64,000 nt of DNA, from positions 2,498,001 through 2,562,000 of the forward strand of contig JBBBDQ010000442.1 of NCBI GenBank assembly GCA_037127315.1, given 5' to 3'. The notes under the pieces were generated by a model that worked only from the letters and a program-made list of their open reading frames with translations, was not told the DNA's origin and did not search any database. Below, piece after piece: positions 53,150 to 63,900 of this stretch. Origin of the DNA: Ascarosepion bandense. Lineage: Eukaryota > Mollusca > Cephalopoda > Sepiida > Sepiidae. Numbering within the stretch: position 1 is the stretch's first letter; every line of letters begins with the position of its first letter. The translations under genes were made by a program, and so were the position numbers.

Positions 53150-53365
53150 TTTTTTTCTAATCATATCACCCCGAGCAAGGCGGTAACGCCACTGATGTGC
53201 AGGGGGCTACATAGGAGTGAAAAGATTGGAAAAGAGAAAGCCGGAAAAAGTGAGAAGATTGGAAAAGAGAAAACCGAAAACCGCATCCTAAACAGGAAAC
53301 AAGGGATGAGCCTCTTCACCTGTTCAATAGACATGGGTGGAGTGTGAACTGGGCGATAGTTATTT
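53150..53365 (-). mobile_element. SINE-like element T (LINE-tailed)
   Basis: Plus-strand text ATCATATCACCCCGAGCAAG, GCGGTAACGCCACTGATGTG, GAGTGAAAAGATTGG (partly duplicated), AACAAGGGATGAGCCTCTTC and ATGGGTGGAGTGTGAACTGG identify a minus copy with its poly-A at 53130-53155. Confidence 0.75.
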
Positions 53366-53429
53366 ATAAAAATGAAATTTTATTGTCAAAATTTTTATTA
53401 AGTAAAATTACAAGGGATTTTTTTTTTTT

Positions 53430-56391
53430 TTTTTTTTAATCATTTCACCCCAAGCAAGGCATTCCACTGCCACTATTGCACATGGGGCTACATAGGGGAA
53501 GGTAAAGAGAAGGAGTGGTTAGGTATAGAAAATGTCAGAAGGAAGGTGATAGATGGGTAAGGATACCGAGGATGAGGTTGGGGTAGATGGGAAGAGTGTT
53601 TGAAAGAATGGGAGTGAGTTAGTGTGTTAGGAGGTGTCTATTGACCTTACATTTAAAGTCCTGGAGGTTGTAGCCGTCGGGGAAGCAATCATGTGGAAGG
53701 GAATTCCACAGTCGGGAAGTGCGAGAGAAGAAACTGTTGGAGTAGAAGTTGCGGTTGCATTTTATTGGTTTCACTGTAAAAGGATGGGATCTAGTTGCTA
53801 ATCTAGTATCTCATGCAAATTCGTACCTATGGGGCACCAGTGATCTAAGTTCATCGGAGCAGAGGCCGTGAAAGTATTTATAGAAGAGACACAGGGAAGC
53901 CACATCGCGCTGGTGAGAGAGAGAGACTGCAGGCGGTCTGCCAAGTCGGTATCAATCACATGACAGACCCTCCGCTGTACCTTGTCGAGAAGCCCGAGGA
54001 GAATAGCAGGGGCACCCGACCAGATATGGCAGCAGTATTCAATGCATGGGCAGATGGTAGATTTATATATGTGCAAGATAGATTCAGACAAAAAAAAAAT
54101 ATTCCAGGCCCTGCACAGAGAACCGACTTTTATAGCAGTGGATTTAGCAATGGATTCGATATAGTCATTCTACTTGAGGTCCGCTAAAAGAGTGAGACCA
54201 AGGAGGCGTAGTGTTTTACTCTCTGGGAGGCAAGCCTGGTCCATGCTAATGGGAGGTAGGTGCGATTATCTATGATGGTTAATTGATAGTAACTTCATTT
54301 TAGAAGCATTAAAATTTACAAGTCATTTCTTACCCCAGTCCACTATGGATTTGAGGTCCTTTTCAAACTCAGCTGCAAGGTTTGCTTTGTCACCTACACC
54401 AGATTTTTGATCGAGGTGAGAGTAAACTGGTGTCATCAGCGTACATACCTACTTGGGATCTTATGGAATCAGGGAGATCATTAATGTATATCAGAAAGAG
54501 CGTAGGACCTAAGATAGAGCCTTGAGGGACGTCCGCGTTCGTATGGTAGTTCTGGGAGGCATGTCTGTTTAATACCACCTTCAATGTGCGGTTAGAGAGG
54601 AATGACTGGATTAGTTCAAAGAAATGTCCAGTTATACCAAAGCTTCACAGTTTGCATAGAAGGCCAGCATGCCAAACTCTGTCGAATGCTTTAGAGATAT
54701 CCAAAGCAACGGTTCGGGCTTCGCCATTTTTGTCGAGTGCCTGGCATATATACTTGGTGATGGTCGTTAGCATATCAGCAGTAGACCTGGTGTAGTGGAA
54801 ACCATACTGCTTGTCCGAGAGGAGCCTGTGTGCTGTGAGATGCTGAACCACCTCGGCGTTGATAACGGCTTCAAACTCTTTGCCAAAGATTGGAAGAAGA
54901 CTGATAGGGCGGTAATTTGCGTGGTCCAAGGCTTCTCCAATGTTCTTAAATATAGGAACTACAGAGGAAGATTTCCAACAAGCAGGAAGCAGATAAGCAG
55001 ATAGTTGTAGAGTTTAGAAAGGACAGTGGAGAGTTCAGGGACACATTTCTTTAAGACTATGATTGGGATTCCGTCCCCTCCGCTCGCTTTGTGAGGGTCA
55101 AGTTTTGAGATTATCTTAGAGACAAGCGAGGGTGTAATGTAGACGTCATTCAGTTGAGCCTCAGTTCTAGGTGAGAAGTTGGGTGTAAAAACTCCAGACA
55201 AGTCCAGGCTCGAATTGTTTGAGAATCTGTGGACACAGCATTCAGCCTTGTCCGTTGAGGAGGTGAGGACCTCAAATTTGTTGATTAGTGGGGGTATTGT
55301 GGACTTGCTCTTGTTAAGTATTCTTTTACAGAGTCACCAGTAGTCTTTAGCGCTGAACTTAGAGGATGCTATGCGTTGCTTCATTCTGGCAGCAAACATC
55401 TTAGCTTCATTAAGTATCTTTATACACTTATTACGAGCTGAAGCGAAAAGGCTCCTGTTTTGGTCTGACGCGTAGTTACGATAGTCGGAAGAAATGATTC
55501 CGGTAGACAATGATGGCTGAGCAAGCTTGCGAGAATCATGGAGACGAATGAGATTTAAGCTGAAATTTCCTGGCAGGGATGAAGGCATTGATGAAGGTTA
55601 ACCCAGGAGGAGACCTCGGATGCACATTCTTCAATGGGAAGACTAAAAACATAGTTCCATGGGATGTCACAGAGGAAGTCTCGGAATGAATCCCAGTCTG
55701 CTCTTTGGTAGTAGTAGGATATTCTACTGGTCTGGGTTTCTTGGGTCGGGTGGGAGTGGAATGAAATGTTGAGGGAAACTACGGTGTGGTCAGAGTTTCC
55801 AAGTGGGCAGAGTTGTCTGGTAGTGTAAGAGTCTGGGATGGAAGTGAAGCAGAGGTCTAGTAGTGAGTCCTTTCCATTAGGGTTGTCGGAGAAACGTGTG
55901 AGGAAGTCCACCACTTGCGTAAGGGATTGGGTGATTGAAAAATTCATGGTGTGGACACCAGCAGGGTCGGTGAGAGTTCTCCAGCCACTTGGTGTGGTGG
56001 GCGTTAGTCACCAAACACGAATATATGGGCAGAGGAATGGGAAGAAATGGCTTTGTCGAGATGCTGTCAAGTAACGAACAGTCAGGGGAGGAAGGGGAAC
56101 AGTAGAGAAAGAAGAGATAGCTAATCGAGCTTAGTAGTGAGAGATTGAAGCACATGAAAGAATGATCCAGGGATTCAAGAGATGTCACCCTAGTTAGGGG
56201 AAGATGTTCGCTGACATACACACCGAGCCCATGCATATGAACATCGGAGTCCTTCCTGAAAAGGGGAAGGTAGCCAGGAACGTAAAACTCAGAAGAAGGG
56301 TTAAAGTTAGTTTCACATAGGGCTAAGATATCAGGTGAGTTAGTGTGAAGTAATGAATGTACGCTGAGGAAGTTAGTGCGGATACCACATA
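53430..56391 (-). mobile_element. CR1/L2-type LINE, about 3 kb, inactive, cut by a Tc1 element
   Basis: Read minus: endonuclease start FTNICGIRTNFLSVHSLLHT across the Tc1 insertion, DILALCETNFNP, FYVPGYLPLFRKD, CLVTNAHHTKWLEN, NSDHTVVSLN (SDH), then RT: FNSLKPSGEDGIP-like (GGDGIPIIVLK), NYRPISLLPIFGKEFEAVIN, QYGFHYTRSTADML, VALDISKAFDRVWHAGLL, DVPQGSILGPTLFLIYINDL and VGMYADDTSLLS (intact YADD). The C-terminal part and 3' UTR end at 53437 in poly-A. No RNase H. Several frameshifts and an in-frame stop. Antisense to IFT20. Confidence 0.87.
54390..54929 (-). pseudogene. LINE reverse transcriptase core
   Basis: Two overlapping frames, 54929-54645 and 54584-54390, cover fingers and palm: PISLLPIFGK, LDISKAFDRVW (block A, catalytic Asp), PQGSILGPTLF (block B) and YADDTSLLS (block C, two catalytic Asp). 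The gap between frames near 54600-54645 marks a frameshift. All catalytic acids are present. Confidence 0.85.
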
Positions 56392-56404
56392 CACTCCCGA
56401 TCAA
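55555..56404 (-). pseudogene. LINE AP endonuclease region
   Basis: Frames 56404-55877 and 55947-55555 give LALCETNFNPSSEFYVPGYL (with the catalytic Glu of ET), HGLGVYVSEHLPLTR, then SFMCFNLSLL, and after a frame change LLDLCFTSIPDSYT and LGNSDHTVVSLNISFHSHP. The expected GDFN motif is degraded to a stretch around SCLVTNAHHTKWL. The sequence beyond 56391 in this frame is Tc1, not LINE. Confidence 0.8.
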
Positions 56405-57931
56405 AAATTTAAGACCGCTTAAGAATCTTTAAAAAGAAATTTTTTTTTTTATGGATAGATTTTAAACTTCTCCCACTTAAGGTTACCAATACTACAATTT
56501 AAAAGGTTATGGAAACAAAAAGCTACATTCCAAACATCTTATTTAGAAATTTACAAAAATTATCAAAATTATAAGACCAGGAGTATAAATTGTTAGATCT
56601 ATGGTAATTCCAATGTTTTTAGTTCAGTTAGAGATTAGCAATCACTGCATAAAGGTGTTACCATGCCTAAAGCAAGCAAACTTACCGAAGTTGCGCATTC
56701 TCGAATTCCAGAATTCCATAAGCAAGCTTTGTCACAGCGGGCGATCTCAGCTAAGGTAAATCGCAGTAAAACTGTGATTTGCAACTTTCTAAAGAACAGT
56801 GAGAATTATGTAAAAGCAAAATCCTCTGGTAGGCCCCAAAAAATTTCTCCTGCATTGAATAGGAGAATAAGACTGGTTGTTATGAAAGACGAGGGACTTT
56901 CTTCTAGTCAAATTAAGGCAGTCACAGAAGCTGATTGCAGTCTTGTAACCATCAGACGACACTTAAGAAAAAAAGGCATGGTAAATAAAAAGCGTAAACA
57001 AATTCCTCAGCTGCTTCCACATCACAAGGTGCAAGCTTAAAGTTTGGTTGTAAATACCAAACATGGGACGTTGAGAAGTGGAAGAAAGTCCTGTTTTCTG
57101 ATGAGAAAAAATTCAATCTCGATGGTCCTGATGGCTTCTAACGATATTGGCATAAGAAAAACATGCCTCCTGAAATTTTCTCCACACGTCATAGTGGTGG
57201 AGGGTCCCTAATGGTATGGGGTGCCTTTTCTTACAGAGGGACGATGGAGCTCCAGGTGGTGCATGGTCGTCAGACAGTGGCTGGTTATGTTAGCATGCTA
57301 CAAAAAGCATCTTTGATGACGGAAGGCCATCGTTTGTGTGGGGATGGATGGTTATTCCAACAGGATAATGCTGCAATCCACGCTGCAAGACAGACCTTGA
57401 CCTTTCTACAAGAAAATGGTGTCCATCTCTTGAGACATCCTGCATGCTCACCAGACTTGAACCCAATCGAAAATGTTTGAGGATGGATAACAAGAGATGT
57501 TTATCGAAATGGCAAACAATATTCAACAAAAAATGAACTTCGTGAAGCCATCTTCAGAAGCTGGAGCAACATCCCCTGCACCTTAATAGAAACGCTTATT
57601 TCTAGCATGCCTGACAGAATTTTTGAAGTCATCAAAAGCAGTGGAGGTAGAATTCATTATTAAATTTGGTTGTTGAATGTTTTCATACACTTTTCATACA
57701 ATTTCGTAGAATTTTTGTCTCTGGTCTTATCATTTTGATCATGTGTAAATCGCCTCATTTTATTAAAATGTAGATTTCTAAATAAAATGTTTGGAATGTA
57801 GCTTTTTCTTTCCATAACCTTTTAGATTGTAGAATTGGTAACCTTAAGTGGAAGGAGTTTAAAATCTACCTGTAAAAAAAAAAAATTATTTTAAAGATTT
57901 TTAAGTGGTCTTAAATTTTTGATCGGGTGTG
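56392..57931 (+). mobile_element. Tc1-type transposon, 1.54 kb, with about 200-bp TIRs and TA duplication
   Basis: The left TIR CACTCCCGATCAAAAATTTA extends to about 56585 (ATAAGACCAG). The right TIR mirrors it from TCTGGTCTTATC (about 57720) to AAATTTTTGATCGGGTGTG. The TIRs are roughly 90 percent identical. TA flanks both ends (56390-56391 and 57932-57933). It interrupts the LINE endonuclease frame: joining the flanks restores FTNICGIRTNF. Confidence 0.95.
56663..57663 (+). pseudogene. Tc1 transposase, DD34E, with two stops and one frameshift
   Basis: MPKASKLTEVAHSRIPEFHK begins a paired-like DNA-binding region with two helix-turn-helix motifs and a GRPQK AT-hook-like motif. A frameshift near 57035 is followed by [20 protein letters not shown] (first Asp), a TAA at about 57139, [29 protein letters not shown] (second Asp), [10 protein letters not shown] (Glu, 34 residues later) and a TGA at 57478 where Trp is expected, then AIFRSWSNIP and IFEVIKSSGGRIHY before TAA. 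The catalytic triad codons are still present. Confidence 0.95.
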
Positions 57932-57933
57932 TA

Positions 57934-58004
57934 TGTTAGTGAAAGAGATGTGGACTGGTTTAATAATAGATTATAATTTTCTTTTAAACAATCTTTTTCT
58001 TGCA
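57934..58004 (-). mobile_element. LINE 5' remnant beyond the Tc1 insertion
   Basis: The minus strand here reads into the endonuclease start (SFTNI joining CGIRTNF across the Tc1). Only about 35-70 bp remain before a SINE begins at 58005. Confidence 0.6.
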
Positions 58005-58304
58005 TCAGTCAGTCAGTTAAGTGCCATATGTGATACACGCTTGGGTGATCATGTCTCTTTTTGAGACATGACTGACTGGGCAGAAGATTATCCCGCAGTA
58101 GGTTGCCATTGCTTTCTGCGGTAGACTGGTTGCCGACCAAGGCTATAGAACCCAATCTGTCCTGCTATTTAACCCATAACTGGAAGGAAGAGACGGATTA
58201 ATACCTTTCCCAAGGGTATTTGCACGTAAATGAATACAATGGATTCAACTGGAATTCGAACTCGGCTCCCCGGCTTCTCATTCCGAGCCGATATCCACTG
58301 TACT
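58005..58304 (-). mobile_element. tRNA-like SINE, family S, complete
   Basis: Minus strand: head AGTACAGTGGATATCGGCTC, GGAATGAGAAGCCGGGGAG, box-B-like GAGTTCGAATTCCAGTTG, body, and tail GGCACTTAACTGACTGACTG. One of the best preserved copies. Confidence 0.92.
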
Positions 58305-58317
58305 AGGTGGTCATAAT

Positions 58318-58502
58318 TTTTTTTTTTTTTTTTAATCATATCACCCGGAGCAAGGCGGTAACGCCACTGAAGCGCAGGTGGCTATGTAGGAGTGAAAAGA
58401 TTGGAAAAGAGAAAGCCGGAAACCACATCCTAAACAGGGAACAAGGGATGAGCCTCTTCACCTGTTCAATAGATGTGGGTGGAGTGTGAACCGGGTGATA
58501 GC
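58318..58502 (-). mobile_element. SINE-like element T (LINE-tailed), monomer
   Basis: Plus-strand text AATCATATCACCCGGAGCAA, GCGGTAACGCCACTGAAGCG, AACCACATCCTAAACAGGGA, GAGCCTCTTCACCTGTTCAA and GGGTGGAGTGTGAACCGGGT. Poly-A (as T) at 58309-58333 adjoins the head of the neighbouring SINE. Confidence 0.8.
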
Positions 58503-60056
58503 AGCACGTGTGTCTGTCTTCTTGAATATGGTAAAAATTAAGCCATTTTGTTTTTTTATTTATTTTTATCCTCTTTTATTTTGCCCGTTTTTGTATAATT
58601 TCTAACTTTCATGTCTAATTTGAAGGATTTTTTTCCTAGCAGAAATCTCTTTGATGGCAAATTTTAGCATCTTTTTGTTAAAAATAACTTGATTTGGAAA
58701 TTCTTGCAAAAATTCAAATATTTGTTGGATTTTAATAAAAATTTCAGAACTTGTTCAGGAATTAATTTATTTTAGAAAGTTTTTTTTCTCTCTTTTTTTT
58801 TTTTTTTTTTCTCCACATCTTTTATTCACTACTGATTTAATTTTACAAAATATTGAGAAATTTGTTTTTGTTGAGCTTAATATTTATATTAGTTAGCACA
58901 TGTTAACAAAAAAGACGCTATTTAGAACAGCTTTAACTGTTTTTATAAATAAGATATATTATGGAAACCGTTGTCTTTAGAAGAAACTTTTCAATGCATC
59001 TTCAATTTTTACAAAAAACATTTTTTTTTTTTCATATTTTATGAAGGTTTAAATCTTTAAAAACTCTTGTCTTAATCTATGGAAGTTAGGTGATATTGTT
59101 ATTGAGTAATAAATTATATTTAATAAATGAAAAAGATTACTAATATATATATATATAATGTGAGGTTGATAAATGTTTTCTATTTGTTTTTTATCATATA
59201 TATTCTGTTTATTAATTAAAAATTAACATTTCAAAAGTATTTATTTTTTAAAAAGGTTTATTTACTTTTTGAAAAGTTTTTTTTTTTATATATTAACTAA
59301 AGATTGTTTTCCTATTGGCGGCTGAACAGATTCATCAAATTCCCTTAAGTTTTGGATAACAACTGTGAGTGAGCAAAATCTTTCTCACTCAATTGCGCAC
59401 ACACAATAATGTCATTTGCTGAACACTTTTTTTTTTAACCTCTGCCTTAAAGTATCGTATTTGGTTGCATTTGTCTGTCTGTGGCCAAATATTTCCGAAG
59501 ACCCCCTGGATGGCTTCAGATAAAACTTTTGGGATTGATTGGCCTCATGACTGGCATAAATTGGTTAGATTTTGGGTTTTCATCTGGTATGGTATAAAGT
59601 TTCTGGATTATTTTTCTGGTTTTAATAAAATTTACATTTTTATATTTTGCATACCAAATAGTGAATTACTTCCCCTAGCTCATTTTGAATACGGAATTAC
59701 CTCCCTTGTTTTATTTTATGTATACATTTAATTCTGAAAGTGGTCAGGTTCATTGCAGTTATTCTTTCTCATTTTAAGAATCATCTCTTGCTAATTGCCG
59801 AGATGATGTTGCCTTGGCAGAGGTTTTCTGTCTTTGACTTCTCTTTCTAGTTTTGTTTTGTTTATTTTTTTACACATCCCCCCCTTTAAAGAATTTCTGT
59901 TTTTTTCCTTATGCCTGGAAATTTAAAATCGTATAAGCTTGTCACTAAAACTACTAAAAGTAAAGGATATTTAGTCAGAATGAAAAAAACAACAAAACAA
60001 TTTTTTTTTTTTAATGAAGTACTCAGCTCACAGTAAAATTTTCTTTTTATTTGCAG
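58503..60056. other. Non-coding intronic stretch before the last IFT20 exon
   Basis: AT-rich with long poly-T tracts (58793-58810, 59021-59030). It shares short strings (GATTTGGAAATTCTTGCAAA) with 21485 and 60690. No gene recognised. Confidence 0.4.
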
Positions 60057-60138
60057 ACTTCGAATCCAGCATGAAGCACTTTTAAAACATGAACGAGACC
60101 AGAATGACTTTATTGAACAGTTTATGCTACAAAAATAA
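60057..60138 (+). CDS. IFT20: IFT20 last coding exon 4
   Basis: 82 bp completing Arg106 and encoding LRIQHEALLKHERDQNDFIE then QFMLQK and TAA at 60136-60138. The C-terminal NDFIEQF motif matches the conserved end of the family. Acceptor TATTTGCAG. Confidence 0.97.
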
Positions 60139-60245
60139 AACCATACAAAATAGGTCATCTTTCATTTTGTAGGTCTGTCTCATCGAAATCAAACTGATTC
60201 CGTCCAAAAGCACTGAAAATTTTTACATTATTTTGTGAATCTCTT

Positions 60246-60251
60246 AATAAA
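60246..60251 (+). promoter_or_regulatory. Candidate IFT20 polyadenylation signal
   Basis: AATAAA 108 bp after the stop codon. Another AATAAA overlaps the stop codon (60134-60139), too close to leave a usual 3' UTR, so the downstream hexamer is preferred. Confidence 0.55.
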
Positions 60252-61261
60252 AGCCCATCTATTTATAAAATGCCTTAAGCAGGTTGAGATATATATATAT
60301 ATATATATATATTAAAGTTCTTATCAACAACCTTCGCATAACCAAAATAAAAATTTTGTTACATCAAGAACAATTTTAGACAAAAGAAGTATGACCAAAA
60401 AGTTTTTTTGTGTAATGCGTTTCACCCTTTAGAATTCCATCAGATGTTGATGCAACTCCACCTGTGCACGAATGAAAGACGCTGGGCATTAAAAGTTGCT
60501 TTCTTTTTCTTTTTCTTTTTATTTTTTGTTTATTAAATTTTTTTTAACACGTTCAAAATTTTGGTTAAATTTTTTTTTTTTTTTTTTTTTCTGTCAGTGA
60601 TTCACCCAATGTTTACTAGCGGTTACTACCATGGCAAACTTAATATTACGCAAGTCATTTTTTTACTGTTGAACGACACATTAACTTGGAAATTGCAAAA
60701 ACCAAATAATTGTCTGATTTCATTGAAACTTTCAAGACTTATTCACAAATAAATTATAAGTTATTTATACAATTACTTTTAGAAAATCTTGGTTAAAAAT
60801 TTTTTTTTTTTTTTTTTTTTTTAGATGTGACCCACCCCACTTAATTTCATAAAATTTCTAGAAATTCGATACAAATCACGTTTTATTAGTTAAATGCAGG
60901 TTTCCTAGGGCAAAGTAAATCGTGTTAAAAAAATTTTTTTTTTTTCACTTTTCCAAAAATCTGCTCCAAATAGTAAAGTAAAAAAAATGCTTTAAAACTA
61001 TGCTATTTTTAATTTAGATAGACTTTTAATTGATTTTATAAATAATATATATTAAGGTATCATATTCTGAAGAATTTTTTTTTTTTCTAGTGAATTTTTA
61101 TAGGAATTGTTTGCATTTTTTTCTTTGATAATTATGATTTATAAAATTTCAAACCTCACTCAAATTTATTAAGTAAAGACGATATTTACAAATCAAAGAT
61201 TGAAAAGCTTAATGCAAAATAAATTAGCATTAAGAATTTTAAAAAAATTTTCTATCTGTTT
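60252..61261. other. 3' flank of IFT20, no gene seen
   Basis: AT-rich with poly-T tracts at 60571-60590 and 60800-60822 and a (TA)n at 60291-60312. No coding or RNA signal. Confidence 0.4.
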
Positions 61262-61570
61262 TTTTGATTGTATCACCCCGAGCAAGGCGATAACGCCACT
61301 GATGTGCAGGGGGCTACGTAATAGTGAAAAGATTGGAAAACAGAAAGCTGGAAACCACATCCTAAACAGGGAACAAGGGATGAGCCTCTTAACCTGTTCA
61401 ATAGACAAGGGTGGAGTGTGAACTGGGCAATAGTTTAGTCTATCTACTTCAATTGAAAAAAAAAAAAAAGAAACCAAAGTGAGAAGATTGGAAAAGAGAA
61501 AGCCGGAAACCACATCCTAAACAGGGAACAAGGGATGAGTCTCTTAACCTGTTCAATAGACGTGGGAAAC
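61262..61570 (-). mobile_element. SINE-like element T (LINE-tailed), dimeric
   Basis: Plus-strand text GTATCACCCCGAGCAAGGCG, ATAACGCCACTGATGTGCAG, GGAACAAGGGATGAGCCTCT, GGGTGGAGTGTGAACTGGGC, TAGTTTAGTCTATCTACTTC, a poly-A linker, then a second copy of the GAGAAGATTGGAAAAGAG..TGTTCAATAGACGTG half. Same dimer form as 41835-42160. Confidence 0.8.
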
Positions 61571-61666
61571 TGCGCTTTCTTTTTTTTTCTTTTTTTCTAC
61601 TACGGAAAGTTATAAGAGCTTTATTAAAAGGTCACGTTTCAAGGCTTGTTTCCTTTACAAATTGTA

Positions 61667-61737
61667 AATAATTACAATACCTCATCTCAGAAATATAGAC
61701 AGATGTCCATATTTCTAAGATGAGGTATTCTAATTGT
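61667..61737. repeat. Small hairpin
   Basis: AATTACAATACCTCATCTCA with GAAATAT pairs with ATATTTCTAAGATGAGGTAT and TCTAATT around a 12-bp loop. The arm ACCTCATATCAGAAATAAAG also occurs at 31241, so the sequence is dispersed. Confidence 0.7.
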
Positions 61738-61825
61738 TTAAATTTCTTTGTCCATAATAAATAAAATTTTGATAAAATTCAAGTGTGTAAAAATACCCAT
61801 GTAGAAACATCAGAGGAAATTGTTT

Positions 61826-62590
61826 TAGGCTTGCCTCCCAGAGAGTAAAACACTACGCTTGCTTGGCCTGACACTCTCAGCGGACCTCAAGTGGAATGAC
61901 TACGTTGAATCCATTGCTAAATCTGCTGTTATGAAAGTCGGCTCTCTGTGCAGGGCCTGGAAATTTTTTCTGTCTGAATATACCCTGCACTTAAATAAAT
62001 CTACCATCCGCTCGTGTATTGAGTACAGCTGCCACATCTGGTCAGGTGCCTTTTTTATTCTCCTCGGGGTTCTTGACAAAATACAGCGAAGAATCTGTAA
62101 TGTGATTGATACCGACTTGGCTGACCACCTGCAGTATCTCTCTCGTTGGCGTGACATGGCTTCCCTGTGCCTCTTCTATAAATACTTTCATGGCTTCTGC
62201 TCTGACAAACTTAAATCACTGGTGCCCCCTAGATGTGAATTTGCACGAGATACTAGATTGGCAACTAGGTCCCACCCTTTTACAGTGAAACCGATGAAAT
62301 GTAACCGCAATTTCTACTCCAACAGCTTCTTTCCTCGCACTTCCCGCCTGTGGAATTCCCTGCCGCATGCTTCCCTGATGGCTACAACCTCCAGGAGTTT
62401 AAATGTAGGGTCAACACCTCCTAACACATTAACTCACACCCACTCTCTCCAACTCTCTCCCTATGTACATCCTAAGTCGTCTATCACCATCCTTCTGACA
62501 TTTCCTATACCCAATCGCTCTATGTAACCCCCTGCGCTATAGTGGCAGTGGAATGCCTTGCTTGGGGTGACACGATTAAAAAAAAAAAAC
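61826..62590 (+). mobile_element. CR1/L2-type LINE 3' end, best preserved copy
   Basis: A 222-codon open frame (61859-62527) encodes the ORF2 C-terminus: LGLTLSADLKWNDYVESIAK, KSTIRSCIEYSCHIWSGAF, VLDKIQRRICNVIDTDLADH, ASLCLFYKYFHGFCSDKLKS, RDTRLATRSHPFTV and FYSNSFFPRTSRLWNSLPHA. The 3' UTR ends CAGTGGAATGCCTTGCTTGG and GGTGACACGATTAAAAAA. 5'-truncated, as is usual for LINE insertions. Confidence 0.88.
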
Positions 62591-62771
62591 TAACAATATT
62601 CTGTATCAGTCATACTAGGTGTCAAATAATCAGGTTTCAAATTGTGCTTCACAATTGCCACACGCATGAAACTCAGAGACCAAACCATGAAGAATAAATA
62701 TTTGTTTACATCAAGCACTGTTTTATTATTGCCAATGTTCACTGTGAGATTTTATAGTTTGTGTATTTGTG

Positions 62772-62885
62772 GAGCATTGGATATCGGCTTAGAACAAGAA
62801 ATCGGGGAGCCGAGTTTGAATTCCAGCTGAATTCATTACATTCACTTACGAACCTTGGGAAAGGTATTAATCCGTCTATTCCTTC
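62772..62885 (+). mobile_element. tRNA-like SINE, 5' half, fused to repeat A
   Basis: Head GGAGCATTGGATATCGGCTT, box-B-like GAGTTTGAATTCCAGCTG, body to CCGTCTATTCCTTC. At 62886 the sequence switches to the interior of repeat A (ACCTTGAAACTTCTGAATAT) with no intervening bases. Confidence 0.85.
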
Positions 62886-63152
62886 ACCTTGAAACTTCTG
62901 AATATCGTTTCTTATGTTTTAGTCTATGAGTGTATCCAATTTGATTAAAATCGGACCACTCCTTCTATAACCCGATTTTTTCGATTATCGATTTTCCATA
63001 TTTATCGGGGGTACCTCGACACAAAACCTAGCTAAGAACACTCGCAGACGCTTATAGTACAACTGTGTAAATCTTTACGAAAATCGGTTCAGCCGTTTTG
63101 GAGTCTATAGTTAACAGACACACACACACAAAGTTCCATTTATAAATAAGTT
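62886..63152 (+). repeat. Interspersed repeat A, 3' half
   Basis: ACCTTGAAACTTCTGAATAT, TTGATTAAAATCGGACCACT, ATCGGGGGTACCTCGACACA, ACTCGCAGACGCTTATAGTA and TTCCATTTATAAATAAGTTT, in the order seen at 11464. Confidence 0.85.
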
Positions 63153-63155
63153 TAT

Positions 63156-63206
<51 letters not shown>

Positions 63207-63211
<5 letters not shown>

Positions 63212-63895
63212 ACAAGGATGCATTTCTATATAAAAAATATTAATAAAATCTACAAAAAGGTTAAAATGTATAGTAAGGGATTCTAGTGAGTCCTACTTGT
63301 TAATACAAAAAAGTTTTCATTCATGAAGTATTTAGAAAATAGAGAAATTAGAAATAGAGCATTTGGAAAATTCTAGATCATTCGAGTATATTCAAGAAAA
63401 ATATTAATTAGGTGCTAGCCCCTATAAAAATAGGTTTTTGGAAAAGAGTTTTCAGTTGTAAAAAGGGATTGCTGCCATTATCAACTCCAGCTTGATTTGC
63501 GGATTAGTATATCCAGCCAAAAGAATCTCTATGAAAAGTTGCCGACCAACAAAAACCCAAAAGAGAACCTCATGGAACAAATCTGGTAAATAGAATTTTT
63601 GAATATTTTCATTGACCAAACTTCAAATTTCAAATATATATATATATATATATATAACACATGAGGATTTCCAGTAATAACACTTAGATTGCTTGCTAGC
63701 TCTAACATGTTAAAAATACTCTACCAATACCTTACCTCTCCTTTCATAACACTTGTCAGTAGTAAACACTATTTTTCTGTGTTGAATACCAAAATCATAT
63801 ATATTTTAATTTGTAAATTAAATATTTGTGATTAATCTGTGTCTTGGTAAATCATTTTTTTCTTTTCTTACAACTTCCAACACATAATAATGTAC
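63207..63895 (+). mobile_element. LTR-like repeat, copy 2
   Basis: Parallels 10063-10813: ACAAGGATGCATTTCTATAT, AGTAAGGGATTCTAGTGAGT, GGTGCTAGCCCCTATAAAAA (promoter-like), ATTATCAACTCCAGCTTGAT, GAATCTCTATGAAAAGTTGC, CACTTGTCAGTAGTAAACAC and TTGTAAATTAAATATTTGTG. Its edges lie in (TA)n on the left and a SINE on the right, so no target duplication is visible. Confidence 0.7.
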
Positions 63896-63900
63896 AGAAA

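Larger units (their letters stand above)
35798..60138 (+). other. IFT20: Gene locus: intraflagellar transport protein 20 (IFT20), 4 coding exons
   Basis: Coding exons 35798-35924, 43084-43169, 48305-48408 and 60057-60138 total 399 bp and 132 residues, exactly the length of human IFT20. Phases (1,0,2) are consistent and all junctions are GT/AG. Conserved features include [97 protein letters not shown] and the C-terminal ending NDFIEQFMLQK. The protein is a mostly helical, coiled-coil IFT-B component that in other animals also works at the Golgi in sorting ciliary membrane cargo. Introns of 7.2, 5.1 and 11.6 kb are full of transposons, none of which touches an exon. Confidence 0.97.

Noticed and set aside
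53960..54187. Plus-strand frames opposite the LINE
   Set aside because: Antisense shadows of the minus-strand LINE ORF2, which has clear RT motifs.
60561..60752. 63-codon frame with poly-Phe start downstream of IFT20
   Set aside because: Starts in a poly-T tract in AT-rich flank and has no homologous motif.
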